A stretch of 64,000 nucleotides of DNA, taken from Ascidia mentula (taxonomy: Eukaryota > Chordata > Ascidiacea > Phlebobranchia > Ascidiidae). The stretch spans positions 12,276,001 to 12,340,000 of the forward strand of contig OX387198.1 of NCBI GenBank assembly GCA_947561715.1. Reading direction: 5' to 3'. The stretch's first letter is position 1. Each line of letters begins with the position of its first letter. The position numbers were made by a program, and so were the translations under genes. Shown here piece after piece: positions 46,872 through 60,249 of this stretch. The notes below the pieces were generated by a model, which searched no databases, was not told the origin of the DNA, and saw only the letters and a list, made by a program, of their open reading frames with translations.

Positions 46872-49606
46872 ATGAATCCTGACGAATTGTCTCGTATAAC
46901 AGCGTCTCAACCAAATGGTAAGTATTGTTCAAGTCAGGTAAAATCAATGCTTACCTTATTGATTATTTCGTCGTTTTTATCGCACTAAAGCTGCACTAAT
47001 AAGGCCTGATGAAGGCCGAAACAGTGGCTGTGCAGCTCGCTTAAACATTTTTGCCTCTACTGCCATGCATGCTTACGAAAGGTTTTACAAACAAGTAACA
47101 ATAATTATCGTTGTGTTTTGTGAACTTGTGGCATAATTGTAATTGTGCGGTGCACCAGACTACGTACTTTTAAAAGAGGTCATATAAGTAAACTGATATG
47201 TTGACTCTTTATTAGGTTTTAAAGACTACCAGACAAAGCAAGAAGCAGACGATACAAGACCGAGTCATTTAAACAAACAAGAAAAGTCACTAGATGACGT
47301 TCAAACGAGTTTAAAGATGCTTAAGATTGCGTTGCTAACGATGGGGCTTTTCATGCTAGTTGGCTTTGCTGTTAAAGAAACAATTTGCAGCATTTTCGCA
47401 TGTTTTTTGCCCTCAAATTAAAAAAAAACTATGTTTTGTTTCTGCCAAGAAACTTCAGCAAGATTATATGAACTTTTCGAGAATTCTCATTCCCTTTTGC
47501 AAAATTGCCCATTACCAGAAGATCTTCTAGAAGGTATATTATGTTGCTTCTCTATTCATTATTTTTGCTAAATTTCTATATTATATACCAGTGTTGACCT
47601 ACCATTTATTGACTATGGGTGACCAATATTGGGCGGGAGACCAAAGATGACAAAGATGGCGGGGTTTTATATGGCCTAAAAACTCATTTTCTGGACTGAA
47701 ATCTAATACGGAGTCGCCAAGAACCCATGCTGACTTTTCAAATCGGCATTTCCTCATGAAACAGCGTATCGCAACGCATATACCACTCCCCCGGGCGTAT
47801 CAGACAAAAAACGACTTTAACTTATATGTAAATGTATTTGAGGAACTTCAAGCTATGTAAGATCGCATATGAACGTAAAATATCGTGGAAAGGAAATACC
47901 AAAAGAGGGAACGGAGAGTTAAAAATGTGACCAATCGGTTTTTGTAAGAATCGTCACAAAAAACACTACGTTTATTTTCTCTCAAGACCGAAGACAAGTT
48001 AAAAAGGTGTTGCTGTCCTTGACGGAGGCTGGGTCTCGAATATTCCCGGTTTGGATTCCAAATTTTTACCGATTTGATTACGATGGCAGCAAGAACAGCA
48101 TTTCTGACGGAGGAAACGACATGTTCGACACTGGAAATAAGGTACTATATAATTCTCACACATAGCGTTTAATAACAAACCTTGCTTGTTTATCGTTGGT
48201 TTTTCTTATACAGCTTCGGGTCTGGAAAAACGGCACTGAACCCGTACTAGTCAACTATAACGAAACCTACTCGTGAGTAGAACAACGGAATTTAAAACCT
48301 AAATAAAACGCAAAATATAGAAATATACACAAACAAGCAAAACTTTAGATCCGACGATGGTTCATTTTCTTTGTCGTCTGCGGCCGCTCATCCGTTTATT
48401 CTGAGTGTGTTTATTACCAACCGAAGTCCACCCCTTCCAAACAGCTTCTATATTGAGGTATGGAAGCCGTGAGCAATTTTAGGTAGAACATAAATGTCTC
48501 TGATTTATAAAAATATGTGTTGATGTAGTGTTAATTTCAGGAAAGTGCAATTTCTACAATAAAATTCGACTTTGTGGTTTCGAAAATCCTAAACTTTTGT
48601 AAAACTGTATTTTTTTTATGAGATTCCACCACACACAAAGCAAAATATTTCTCCATAATTTTGGTCAATGCAGGAAAACATTGCATTCGGCCATGCATTT
48701 AAATATCTCTTATCAGAACCGTGAGATATTCTGTATGGTTGAATTTTATCCGCAACTCAGATCACAAAAATATGTGTTTTCAGGAATCTGGAGGCTTGGG
48801 AGCTGATGGCGATGGACAAAATGCAACGCATTCCGGTTCGTTCACGGAAGGCTTAATTTCTGTCGCGTTCTGGACTTATCAGGTGTATGGAACACCTGAC
48901 CCATCTGTTATACAAATATTTCTAAGCATGGCAAGTACCCAGGTAATGAGAATGGCTGCTTTTGTCAACTTAGATTTCTTTCTACAGTGGTGGCATAATA
49001 AATAAGGTGGTTTCCGCACTATTAGTGTTTATAGAAATTTATTATAAAACGGTGTTGTTTACCTGGATTTTTCTTGTCATCTATGTTTATATTAATGAGC
49101 AGAGAGCCACAGGTTCTTGATCATTACTCCAGAGTCCAAAATGTTATAAACCATCTTTTCTTCCTTTAGCTTATCAGTTGTATTGTAATGTGAAAGTTAA
49201 TTATTCATCAACACCGCAACGTAACAAGCAATATACCTATGTTTGAAAAACTGCAAGTTTATGAATAACTTGTCGTGGCAGCTTTTTAACTCGTCTGGGA
49301 GCAGTTTACTTTTCTTCAACGACAACAGCCCGGGTACAGATTCAACAAACAACACCGCACGACTTTTCGGTGAAATCAGCAATCACTATTTCTGCTACAT
49401 TCTCGCCTCATCGTGAGTCACGTAAACGATATTTTGAAAAATAATTTACAATTACCAAACCAATATGTCAAAGAAAATATTTGTTGGAAAGTATATACAA
49501 CGACACCATATGTTGCAGATATCCATCACAGTTTGTGAGTTCAAGCAGCTTGCGCGACACTATTGTTGAATTCATTCGGACTTTTCAAACAATCTACCAG
49601 CCCTAA
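46872..49606 (+). CDS. Gene C: short-stalk member of the DGG-motif family
   Basis: Exons: 46872-46917 (MNPDELSRITASQ), 47216 to about 47370 (hydrophobic helix MLKIALLTMGLFMLVGF), one stalk exon 47450-47533 (84 nt, phase 1-1), then ectodomain exons 47987-48141 (155 nt), 48214-48272, 48349-48457, 48784-48942, 49282-49412 and 49519-49606, with the same lengths and phases as gene B except the last (88 versus 91). Motifs: FYRFDYDGSK, ISDGGNDMFDTGNK, GGLGADGDG, VYGTPDPSV, TFQTIYQP. The donor of the transmembrane exon is weak (GCT|GTTAAA) and read-through would stop at about 47,420. AATAAA at 50,028-50,033 is a possible polyadenylation signal. Confidence 0.75.
46980..47042 (+). repeat. Decayed hammerhead repeat in gene C intron 1
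   Basis: Stems are kept (AGCUGC/GCAGCU, GGCC/GGCC, ACAG/CUGU) but the core reads CUAAUAA instead of CUGAUGA and bases at the cleavage site are missing. Confidence 0.55.
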
Positions 49607-49619
49607 AGACAACGATTTT

Positions 49620-52300
49620 CGTTGCTACGACGACGAACAAATTTGGAAACCAAATTGTCATTTTTGCAACAATTTTTAAAAAAGGGATTATGCGGTCTAT
49701 ATTTATTGAAAATGACTATTGGGACTTTTGTTAACTGTGTATAATTTGATACAGTGTGTATGTATAATGTGGATATAGGTAACATGCGTGGGCGGCCCTT
49801 CCATACCACATTAAATGTTATTTGTTGTTTTCGTGTGATACTCTGTATGATTTTATCGGTGCCCATGCCATTTTATTTCTGTTGTACTATTCATCTACGT
49901 AGTCTTGGCTTTCGTACAAAATACATTTGATTTGATTTGTGCAGCATGTTTGTATTTAACTGCCCACTTGCTAAACAATCGATATCATTTATTTGTTGAT
50001 TGTTACGTTTTCTTTCGGTTTCTATGAAATAAAACGAGTTATGTCTCTAATATCTCACCTTGGCATTAGGCGGCAAGTGCAGTGCAAAAATCGTAAACGA
50101 ATGAAAAGGGCAAATACTTGCCAAGCTGGTTTACGATCGTACACATGCCTGTTACACTAATGACTTCGAAACTACGTAAAAAAATCGCGACAATTTGGCA
50201 ATTGTTCGTTGCAACTATGTTATATCGTTGTACAAGTTCTGCTTTCCAAAACGTCCTGTGAAGAAAAACTAACGAAGTACAAAGTTATCATTTATTTGGA
50301 AATAGCAAACTCAAAACGACCGCCATGGATAATACCAGCATTTCGAATCTTTGACAAGTAAGGGATACAACTCATCAAATAGTATTCACAAGTTATACCC
50401 TATGGTGTGTATCCTATTCTCCTATAGCGATGTGTTGAACTTAGAATCTAAGATACGCCAATTCCCAAAGATAGTGCTCAAACTCTGAAAGTAACATTAG
50501 CGTTTACCCGTAAGAATAATCTCAACATATGTGAATGCGCTACGCATTCGCCAGCTGCGAAAGAACTTTTGTGGAAACGTTGGTGTGGTGACGTTGCTTT
50601 ACACGCATCACTGCACACTACGAGATCAAAAACAGACATTCCACTTACAGCCTGAAACAACCTACCGTGGTCCTATTTCCTTTTCGATTCCATCTTTTGC
50701 TTCTAAACGAACTTATTAGTTCATTACAAGTTTGTTTGCCATCTGTGTTTGTATAACACACACACAGAGAGACAAAAATAATAATCGCTGTTTTTGTGTT
50801 TAAAGTTGAAGGTTCACAGAGAATTGAGTACTGAAGGCCACAATACGTTGGAACAGGGATGAGACGGGAAGTTAACTAACAAGATAGCTCATGACACAAC
50901 AGCATCCCTCTCTCGTAAACTTTTACACTTCCGTACATAAAGCTGTTTAGTGATGGCATTGATGAAACCAGCTTGGTAAGTGGTAACGCTTCAGATTTCT
51001 CAAGCATCTAACCGAGAGAAAAATATTACATCTATTCCATGAAAATGATAATGTTGTAGCTTTTATTTTAGTTTGAATAAGAAATATGTTAGTATTGCAG
51101 CAAGATGTCCATTATTGTACGGGCGTATCTTGTTTTATGCAGCAAACTCGCAGCCCTCCAACACGAAACGAGAGAACGTGAAAAGAAAAGCAAAATATCC
51201 GCTGCGTCTCCGTCTGGCGTACAAAATATTCTAGGGAAAAATAACGCATTAAAAATAAAGAATGATATTTGACATGATTTTAAGCTCTTTTCTCATACTC
51301 CAAGTGTTTGGCTCAACTTAATGATGGCTTATTACAAAATGTATAGTAGAGAATAGTAGAAACTAAGCATAATATGTGAGGTGCGGCGGATGTGCTACAA
51401 AATTAGTACAGTTTTGCACTTATACTTTTTTAAATGTAAATTAAAAGGGGACCAAAAACATGACATGACGGTATAGCATTCATTATATTCAACAGAACTA
51501 ACTACCGTTTAACCGTTTTACAGAATAGTCAAACCGTATTTAATTCAAGTCCTCAACTTTGATTGTGTCAAAAATATGATTTTAAAAGTGAAATCTTTGT
51601 ACTCGCAAACTCATTTTAGTGAACATGGGGCCGCTACATTCAAATATTTTGTGAACATGACGTGAACAATGGTCTGCCCGTTGCAAATTCTGTGAATCTC
51701 CGCGACGGATGAGATGAGAATTACACTACAGGTCGCGTACATGGTTTATATCACCAACTTTTTTATGTTAAAAAAGTGTAGAAAATACATCACACCGAAA
51801 TAATAATAAATGCCCACAAAAGCGGACCAAAACTCTTTTTAATAGGTAATCGTTACGCACAATCGATTTCAAATCACTTCCTGTGACTCAATTTCATTTA
51901 ATTGCCTTTTTAAGATGCATTTGCTTTGTAGTTTGAGGCATGCATAACGTGGTAACACTTTTGTTGTAAAATAGCAACAGGAATACTTCCAAAAGGGAGT
52001 AAACTAAATTTGAAGAATTTTTTTTTGCCACACACATGTAAAACGTTCTAGGACCAGTCTCTAGGGTGCTGGCAAACATACAAAAGATATCGTTTAAGTA
52101 TTTTTTTGATATATCTTTCAATGAAAAGCAGGAGTTACGAAATGTTTGCTCGTTCTGAAGCTCAACAGCACAGTAAGTGAAAGATTTGGTTTGTCGTATT
52201 TGCATCATCTTAAACCTCAATTATAAACAAACGTACAGTAGTCCTACAATGTAAAAAGATTGGAACTTGTTAAATTTTAAAAACATTAACTAAATAACTT
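49620..52300. other. Intergenic between C and D1
   Basis: No gene supported. ORFs at 50.5 and 51.9 kb are short and lack domains or splice partners. The first exon of D1 should lie here but was not identified. Confidence 0.4.
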
Positions 52301-52309
52301 TAAATGGAG

Positions 52310-54827
52310 ACGCCGAGCATCCCCAGCAGCTCGTCGAACAAGAAATCTTGTCAGATTTACGTTCTGAATTTAAACAAAGTTTCAAGATTCTGAAGATGTT
52401 GCTGGGTGTGTTTGGAGCAGTTGTATTCATTCTTGTTGCAGTAACAATATCTTTGGTAAGCAAAAACAACTGCTCTTGCTTTAAAGTTTTTCGTGGAGTG
52501 CATAACGAAAAGCATTTTTTGCTTAAAAATACTAACAAAATCTTAAATTGTAGGTTTTCATGAAGAACTCCCAAACGAAAGGTATGGAATAAAACATATA
52601 ACTTTGTTGAAACAATACACTATACAATACCAACGTAAATAAACAATCCAAATTCAACTATAAGTCTCCTTAAGTCAATTCAACTGGAGTTTGAAATAAA
52701 TATGAAGGTTAAACGTTACATGAACTTGCACGTAATCAGAGCACACTTCTGACACTAATATGCGAAACAATGTCAAATTGTCCTTTTACAGGTCAATTGG
52801 GAACATATCAAAATGAGACCAACCAAGAGTTGCGAAACTTCACAAGAATTGTTGGGTCATCCAATCAAGGTCCTACACTTTTGCGACTCGCATGCAACGA
52901 TTTGTGACTTGTAATCGACCTACGTTGGTCAGCACGATAAGATACATTCTTTAAATTGTGCTACAAATTCTGAAGGAATTTCTAATTTCCAATCTGCATG
53001 ACAGCCAATTGCAAAAAAGGTTGACCACAAGTTTGCGATACAAGTTAGCCTGTATTTTAGTCAACTGTTGTAACGTCGTTCAGACGTGAAAATTTTACCA
53101 TTTTACTGGGTGGGAAATAGAAAATTTTCATATAATCCTAATGAAGACGTTTGTTTATTGAGGTTGTACTTGTTTTAAATTAGTTTCTTTGACAATGACA
53201 TTTGTGGACAGAAACTTCCCAACAAGAAATACCGGACATCAACTCATCTCAACACAGACAAGGAATCGTCAGCGAATGCGATACGTTCAGTACTAGTAAT
53301 TGAAACACGTGTTTAAAATAACTTTTAGACTTTTAAAAACTTTACAATAATAGAATATTGTTTGGACAGCAAAACTACTGAATATAGTTGCAACAAGGAA
53401 ATATATTGTTTAAATATAAAAATGTATTGTATATTATAGCATGCAATACACCGGTATTATTTGCAGAGACACTTACATGAAGGTTTGTGTATTTTCTTTC
53501 AAAGACTGGAAACAAATGATGAAATTTCAGCGTGCAATGAGCAAAGCAGCCTCCGAGGTTTTTCCATCTTTAATTCCTGGCTTTTATCGGTTCAAATACG
53601 ATGGAGGCGATGATTACATCAGGGACGGCGGAAACGACATGTTTGACATTGGAAACAAGGTACCGGAAAAACGTTAAAGAGACGACTCAGGGTTTATAGT
53701 ATTTTCTACTAAATCTGATACTGAGTTTCCATTAGCCATAGAGACAACAGGCGATTCGAAGAAAACAAACTTTCACCGGGGCAAGCTGTAACATTTTAGT
53801 AAATCGATATTTTGTAGCTTCGAGTTTGGAAGGAAGGCGGGGAATTAATATCCATCTCCTACAACAAAACGTACATGTAAGTGAACACACACACAGGATG
53901 CTGCTGGCCCAAAATAACCAACAGCTTTTTAATTTTGTTTTGAACGCGGTTGCCGGATTTTATTTTGTTACGTCATTCGTAGCATTCCCATAGGAAAAAC
54001 TGTTTCAAAAATCAATCAGTAACAGGAAGTGCATCAGAAAATATAGTAGATAATATATTCGCGTTATAAGAAGTGTTTAGTGTTCCTGCTCACCAAAACA
54101 CGTTACTCAACATATAACCATATACTTCACCCTTCAACCATATATTTAGCGCAAATGACGGATCGTTCTTCGTGTCCTCGATGGCCGCTCATCCGTTTAT
54201 TTTAACGATTGCTACCACGAATCCTGAGCAAAGAAATCAGAGTTTCTTTATTGAGGTATATAAGAGATTTACCCGTTTAAACTGGTGCAGTGTTGAGGGT
54301 AGCTCCATGTGCAAAATCCTTTTGTACGATTTCAGGAAACTGGTAAAATAGGAAACCCCGGGAAATTTAGGACATGGAACAAAATGTTTACAGAAGGACC
54401 AATCTCCACTGAATTCAGCTATTATCAACAATTCAATGTATCGGGACCATCCGTAACTCAGATTTTTTTATGCATGACGAGTCCTCTGGTAATTTAATGA
54501 CGTTGTTTAATAAATCGAACTATAGCGCAATTGTTCAAACCACTTCTGCTCTTGCAGTTGTTTCAATCATCGGGAACGAGCAAACTGAGTTTAGTCCGTG
54601 GAAGTAGAACAACGTCAACAAACAACACTGCAAACCTTCGCGGAGAGTTTACAAATCATTATTTCAGTTATATTTTGACATCAAGGTAAATATGCACTTG
54701 TTTTTTTTTTGCTTACATACCGGATGCACTTAACCTGTTCGTTTTCAGATATCCTTCTACAGCCACGACGTTTGGTGACATTATGAAAGAGTTAGTCCAA
54801 ACTTTTCAAACATATTATAACACATAA
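52310..54827 (+). CDS. Gene D1: DGG-motif membrane protein, tandem unit 1
   Basis: Exons: 52310-52455 (transmembrane helix MLLGVFGAVVFILVAVTIS), 52554-52581, stalk 52792-52869 (78 nt) and 53212-53295 (84 nt), ectodomain 53505-53659, 53818-53876, 54150-54255, 54336-54488, 54558-54685 and 54749-54827. All phases agree. Motifs: FYRFKYDGGD, IRDGGNDMFDIGNK, ANDGSFFVSS. The GNLGADG and VYG..DPS motifs of B and C are replaced by GKIGNPGK and FNVSGPS. The initiating exon is not found. AATAAA lies at 54,929-54,934. Confidence 0.75.
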
Positions 54828-54839
54828 GTCAACAATGTT

Positions 54840-56960
54840 GCTGAAGGGGGAAACAATGATTGTTTTCTCGCAATGCCTTGTATATAAAAATGAATTTGCT
54901 TCCCTACATTTCAGACAAACCGGAGATAAATAAAGCTTGTACAAATGTTGTGTGTTGGTCGTTACTATAACTTAGTGTAAGCCACAGATTGCCAATCTCT
55001 GTTGCTAGATAGCTTAAATATCGCACAATAGGGTATGATATTTAGTTTTATGCTAAAATGTATTATTCAAGACAGACTGTTGTTTTTCATTTTGTTTAAA
55101 TCGCAAAGTTGAAGATAAGCCAGAACGCTGTCATTGACTATATTAGTTGCGAAATGAGTATTAGTTAAAATCCTGTACGCACATAACATTACTCGAAAAT
55201 TAAGGAATTTCGTTCTTGGAATTTATTGAGCAAAAGCATTCTTACTTAATTCTATCTTTCACGACAATGTACCTAAAATTCATGCAAAGAAATATTACTT
55301 GCAGTTGCGTTGTTCTCGTCAAGTTTAAATGAAATTAATAACTTGAAATCTAAATCTATTTTTCCTGGTTGCGCACCTGTAAGCCTACATGGAAGACGTA
55401 CGATTGCCTGCAGATAGAATTATATTCTGTTTTGATGGATCACATAAATGCAGTGGTGACTACTGTGGCTCTGGGCTAGCTGGTAATTTAGCCACACGCA
55501 TGTATTTCCACTTTGAGGCGCTGTTGAGTCAACGTCTAACCGATGGTAACCAAGTTACCTTTACAACGCATGAAACAAGAGGCATTGCTCAACCAAGCTA
55601 CTTTTATAATGAACTATTGTAAAAGGTGTCGTTTTGTGTCAAATTTGCATTTTAGGCATATTTGAGGATAAATTAATTGGGCAATAAATCATTTTCCCAG
55701 CGTCATACGCGGACCGTTTAGTATCAGAACACACGCGATTCCTTCACTATATTTTCACTTTCACAATTGTTAATTATCACGTAAGATCGGTAGATCTTTC
55801 AAAAATGATCAACGGCTATCTAATGCAATACAGTTTACCTACTTAACTTTTTACCTCATCTATGTGTCACGTGAATTTTCCTAGCAATACCAAACTATTT
55901 TGCATTGGTGTGTATTGAAACATATATACTAAGCGCTGGGGTCCTGTAAATAAGGAAGTAGAATTGCATCTCTTGCGGCAATCCATATTCACGGTTTGCA
56001 CCACATCTTACGTCACATACCAGTTTCCAGAAATATATTCACTGCAAGATAGCCCTATAGACGCGGCATTGCGGCTACTGGCGCACATTTAAATACACAT
56101 GGGTTAGGGCTACAACCACGTCACAAACCAAGCATGAAAATTGCAACAAACACAGATATTTGATATGCACAGCAAAGACCACATTACCAATGTAGTTTCT
56201 AGAGGTGACTGTTTTCTCATATGTTAGGTAATAAATTTATATGTAAATCTGATAAGATATTTAGAGACAATAAAATATTCATATTTGGAAATACTCCTTA
56301 TTTAAAAATTTATGTGCGTGTTTTAAATTCTAATGGATCGATCGGGTTGTGGTAGATTTGCAGCCAAATCATGTTAAATCAAGTCACTTCCTGAAAGTTT
56401 TCATGCTTCAAAAATATGTAGGCTTTTCGATGCTACTTTTTTCTTTTGTGACTACAGCAATTTAAGGTTTAAACTCCTAACTAAGTAGGTTTTTAGATGA
56501 AAAGTTACAACACGCAGTGCCTGTAGAAAATAGTTACTATCAACTGACGGTCAAAATGCATTAAGCAGAACACATAAAATGGCCTTTTGTTCAATTTCTC
56601 ATGAAAACAGTGAGCTCTATTGGTCAACAAGTCACAAAGGGCAAAAAGCGTACTCGCATAGCAGGTGCACACAAAAAGACGACACAGTCAATTAATATTT
56701 TACAAAAAAATGCGGTTGACTTTACGTAAGTAGGGCTTTATGTTGTAATTTTTAATACTTAGGTGGCTCTGCAGTTGTTTTTGAAACGTGCTATGGTTGA
56801 TGGAAAGCATTACAACAAATGACAACGACATCGTTTGATCAAGGTAGCATACTATAAACCGACCAATATTCGTGAAGCCCGTTGGTTTTAGTTTTGTTGC
56901 TAAAATGTGGCTCTTTTCCGTTTGTTTTAGGTTGCACTGCTGGTTCGTCATGCGAAACGG
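54840..56960. repeat. Intergenic spacer of the D tandem array, copy 1
   Basis: Repeats as 60,250-62,170 with small indels. It contains a 77-codon open frame (55,389-55,622) whose counterpart at 60,782-61,017 is frame-broken, and the inverted counterpart of gene A's upstream region. Confidence 0.75.
55389..55622 (+). pseudogene. Small ORF of unknown nature in the D spacer
   Basis: 77 codons starting MEDVRLPADR. It is not recognised. In the second array copy an indel at about 60,893 breaks the frame, which argues against conserved coding function; it may be a relic or chance. Confidence 0.25.
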
Positions 56961-57090
56961 CAAACAAAGTTCCTTTAACAAAGCTTTCTTCGCGAGGGCA
57001 CAAAGCTTTCTTTTTCATTGTATTGAAAGGATGGTAAGAACAGGAAGAAGCGAAATTGGAGAGGAGTTGCAATGTTATTGTTAAAATTAA
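56822..57090 (+). pseudogene. Relic gene A-type first exons upstream of D2
   Basis: An exon encoding MTTSFDQ followed by GTAGC, then GCTGGTTCGTCATGCGAAAC, matches the start of gene A (6914-6938 and 6656-6828). The part encoding the transmembrane helix is missing. The same relic lies upstream of D3 at about 62,037-62,340. Confidence 0.65.
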
Positions 57091-57225
57091 TGACGCAGCC
57101 TTGCGCCACTGCAACAAGGCGTTCATTAAAAGTCATACAAAAGTGGAGTCACATGAAGTGTAGTAGTTACTTGTTTATACTGCTATAAACTGACATCGGT
57201 CAAAATGCATAGCAGTAGTCACGAA

Positions 57226-60200
57226 ATGACAGTTCGTCCAATATCTGCTGAAAATGGTGAGTCGTGTTTTTTCAGAAGTTCTATCGTAAAGCGTAGATAC
57301 TTCCCAATGTTGGTCAACTTTGGATTATTCTTCATAATACTAAGAGTAGAAAAGCGGACAGGTATTTACTTCTTTGACTGCTGCATGCAACATTGAATTT
57401 TCTTTCATTATAAACCACCAACAGTACACTAAAACAAGAATCCACTTGCTTGAAAATTATAAAGAATTTTTTTGCATTGTAGTTTATGAGCAACCTATAC
57501 GGCAGCCAGCAGATGAACAGGAAAAGTTTTTAAAGTTACGTTCTGAACTTGATCGAAGTTTGAAGAGTGTGAAGATTATGCCTGTGGTATTGGGAACATG
57601 CATGTTGATTGGTATTACTGCAACACTTGGTGTGGTAAGTCTAAATCCATTTACTTTCCAGACACTTTAGACTTGTGTTACATAAATAATCCAGATAGAA
57701 AAAAATAACAGGAACACAAAATTTATGCACTCGTTTTTTCCAACTAACTCTTTGGTTTACTGCAACCTATAAAAAGACGAAAGACCGATTTTAAAACAAT
57801 GACATGACGTCATAGTGAAAGGAAACTTGCAGGGAATAATAGACTTGATCAAATTCTAGCCAGTCACGATCTTTACGTAAATACAACCATGTACGAAACA
57901 ACAAAAGACCGTTGTTTCAAACTTACATTGCCATATTTCAACGACATCGGTTTTCTGGAATACAAAAGGTTAAGCCAGTAAGCAGAGAGTGCATATATTT
58001 TATTAAATGTTGCTTTTTTCAGGTTTTGATGCAAAACTCCCAAATCAAAGGTATGCGAGAACAAAAGCAGACATAACAAGATTGTAACATGAACTGTCTT
58101 TCAGAGACCCCAATGATGCATGAAACTCAACTCACGAGTTACGGGAATCACTCCACAATCAGTGCGAAGTCAACAGAAGGTATAACCATGTACAAGACAT
58201 CAACTAGTTAAGCGTCTGTAAACTTTACGTTGTTCAGATGTAGTTGCGAGATTCAGAAATTAAAATAGGTTTGGATCGTTTGATTTTAAATTCAAACAAA
58301 ACAATGTTGGATGCCATTAAATGTTACCCACTTCCCATATATTGTAAGCAACAAAACACCAATTTATTCTTTTCGCGGAAGTTTTTAATGGACATAGAGT
58401 TCCCGAAAGAAAAAACATGGGTCTAAAAATTATTTTATATCATCGCATGGATTTTTTTAATGCTGCAAATTTTATTTTGGCATCATGATATGATTTCGCT
58501 TGTTATGACAAGGGGTCAAGAGCATTGTAATTTTGGTGCAAGTTTATATATGTTTGGGTATTTTACCGATTTGACATTTGTGGACAGAAACTCCCCAACA
58601 AGAATTACCGGAAATCAACTCATCTCAACATAGACAAGGAACCGTCAGAGAATGCGATACTTTCAGTACTGGTAATTGAAACACGTGTTTATATTACCTT
58701 TAGGCTTTTATAAACTTTAAAACAATTAGTATATTGTTCAAACTGCAAAACTCTTGAAAATAGCTACAACAAGGAAATTACTAGTTACGATTTACCTCGT
58801 GTATCAGAACACAATTTTTAAATATTTAAATTTAGTACATGTGAAGGTGCAATACAGACATTTGCATTAAGGTTCGTGTATTTTCTTTCAAAGACTGGAA
58901 ACAAATGATGAAATTTCAGCGTGCAATGAGCAAAGCAGCCTCCGAGGTTTTTCCATCTTTAATTCCTGGCTTTTATCGGTTCAAATACGACGGAGGCGAT
59001 GATTACATCAGGGACGGCGGAAACGACATGTTTGCCATTGGAAACAAGGTACCGGAAAAACGTTAAAGAGACGACTCAGGGTTTATAGTATTTTCTACTA
59101 AATCTGATACTGAGTTTCCATTAGCCATAGAGACAACAGGCAATTCGAAGAAAATAAACTTTCACCGGGGCAAGCTAACCTGTAACATTTTAGTAAATCG
59201 ATATTTTGTAGCTTCGAGTTTGGAAGGAAGGCGGGGAATTAATATCCATCTCCTACAACAAAATGTACATGTAAGTGAACACACACACAGGATGCTGCTG
59301 GCCCAAAATTACCAATAGCTTTTTAATTTTGTTTTGAACGCTGTTGCCGGATTTTATTTTATTGCGTCATTCGTAGCACCTAAGGAAAAAGTGTTTTAAA
59401 AATCAATCAGTAACAGGAAGTGCACGAAAAAATATAGCAGTTAATATATTTGCGTTATAAGTAGTGTTTTGTGTTCCTGCTCACCAAAACACGTTACACA
59501 ACATATACCCATATACTTCACCCTTCAACCGTATATTTAGCGCAAATGACGGATCGTTCTTCGTGTCATCGATGGCCGCTCATCCGTTTATTTTAACGAT
59601 TGCTACCACGAATCCTGAGAAAAGAAATCAGAGTTTCTTTATTGAGGTATATAAGAGATTTACCCGTTTAAACTGGTGCAGTGTTGAGGGTAGCTCCATG
59701 TGGAAATCTACAATAAAGCTTTCTAGAAATGCAATTCCTTTTGTATGATTTCAGGAAACTGGTAAAATAGGAAACCCCGGGAAATTTAGGACATGGAACC
59801 AAATGTTTACAGAAGGACCAATCTCCACTGAATTCAGCTATTATCAACAATTCAATGTATCGGGACCATCCGTAACTCAGATTTTTTTATGCATAACGAG
59901 TCCTCTGGTAATTTAATGACGTTGTTTAATAAATCGAACTATAGCGCAATTGTTCAAACCACTTCTGCTCTTGCAGTTGTTTCAATCATCGGGAACGAGC
60001 AAACTGAGTTTAGTCCGTGGAAGTAGAACAACGTCAACTAACAACAACGCAAACCTTCGCGGGGAGTTTACAAATCATTATTTCAGTTACATTTTGACAT
60101 CAAGATAAATATGCACTTTTTTTTTGGCTTACATACCGGATGCACTTAACCTGTTCGTTTTCAGATATCCTTCTACAGCCACGACGTTTGGTGACATTAT

Positions 60201-60243
60201 GAAAGAGTTAGTCCAAACTTTCCAAACATATTATAACATATAA
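57226..60243 (+). CDS. Gene D2: DGG-motif membrane protein, tandem unit 2
   Basis: Exons: 57226-57256 (MTVRPISAEN), 57483-57634 (helix MPVVLGTCMLIGITATLGV), 58023-58050, stalk 58105-58179 (75 nt) and 58588-58671 (84 nt), ectodomain 58894-59048, 59212-59270, 59541-59646, 59755-59907, 59977-60104 and 60165-60243. It is nearly identical to D1 from the second stalk exon onward. Oddities: the DGG motif reads DMFAIGNK (Asp to Ala), and the donor after 60,104 is AT instead of GT. Without that splice the frame meets TAA at once and the last 25 or so residues are lost. AATAAA lies at 60,345-60,350. Confidence 0.75.
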
Positions 60244-60249
60244 GTCAAC

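Noticed and set aside
47216..47423. Gene C transmembrane exon read through to a stop as a short complete protein
   Set aside because: In-phase stalk and ectodomain exons follow, so a weak donor is more likely, although the short form cannot be excluded.
52870..52907. Stop codon after the 78-nt stalk exon of D1
   Set aside because: A GT donor at 52,870 keeps the phase and exon pattern, so the stop lies in the intron.
53441..53677. D1 ORF beginning MQYTGIICRD as a gene start
   Set aside because: The upstream part is not conserved as coding in genes B and C; the splice acceptor TTTCAAAG|AC gives a 155-nt exon in all members.
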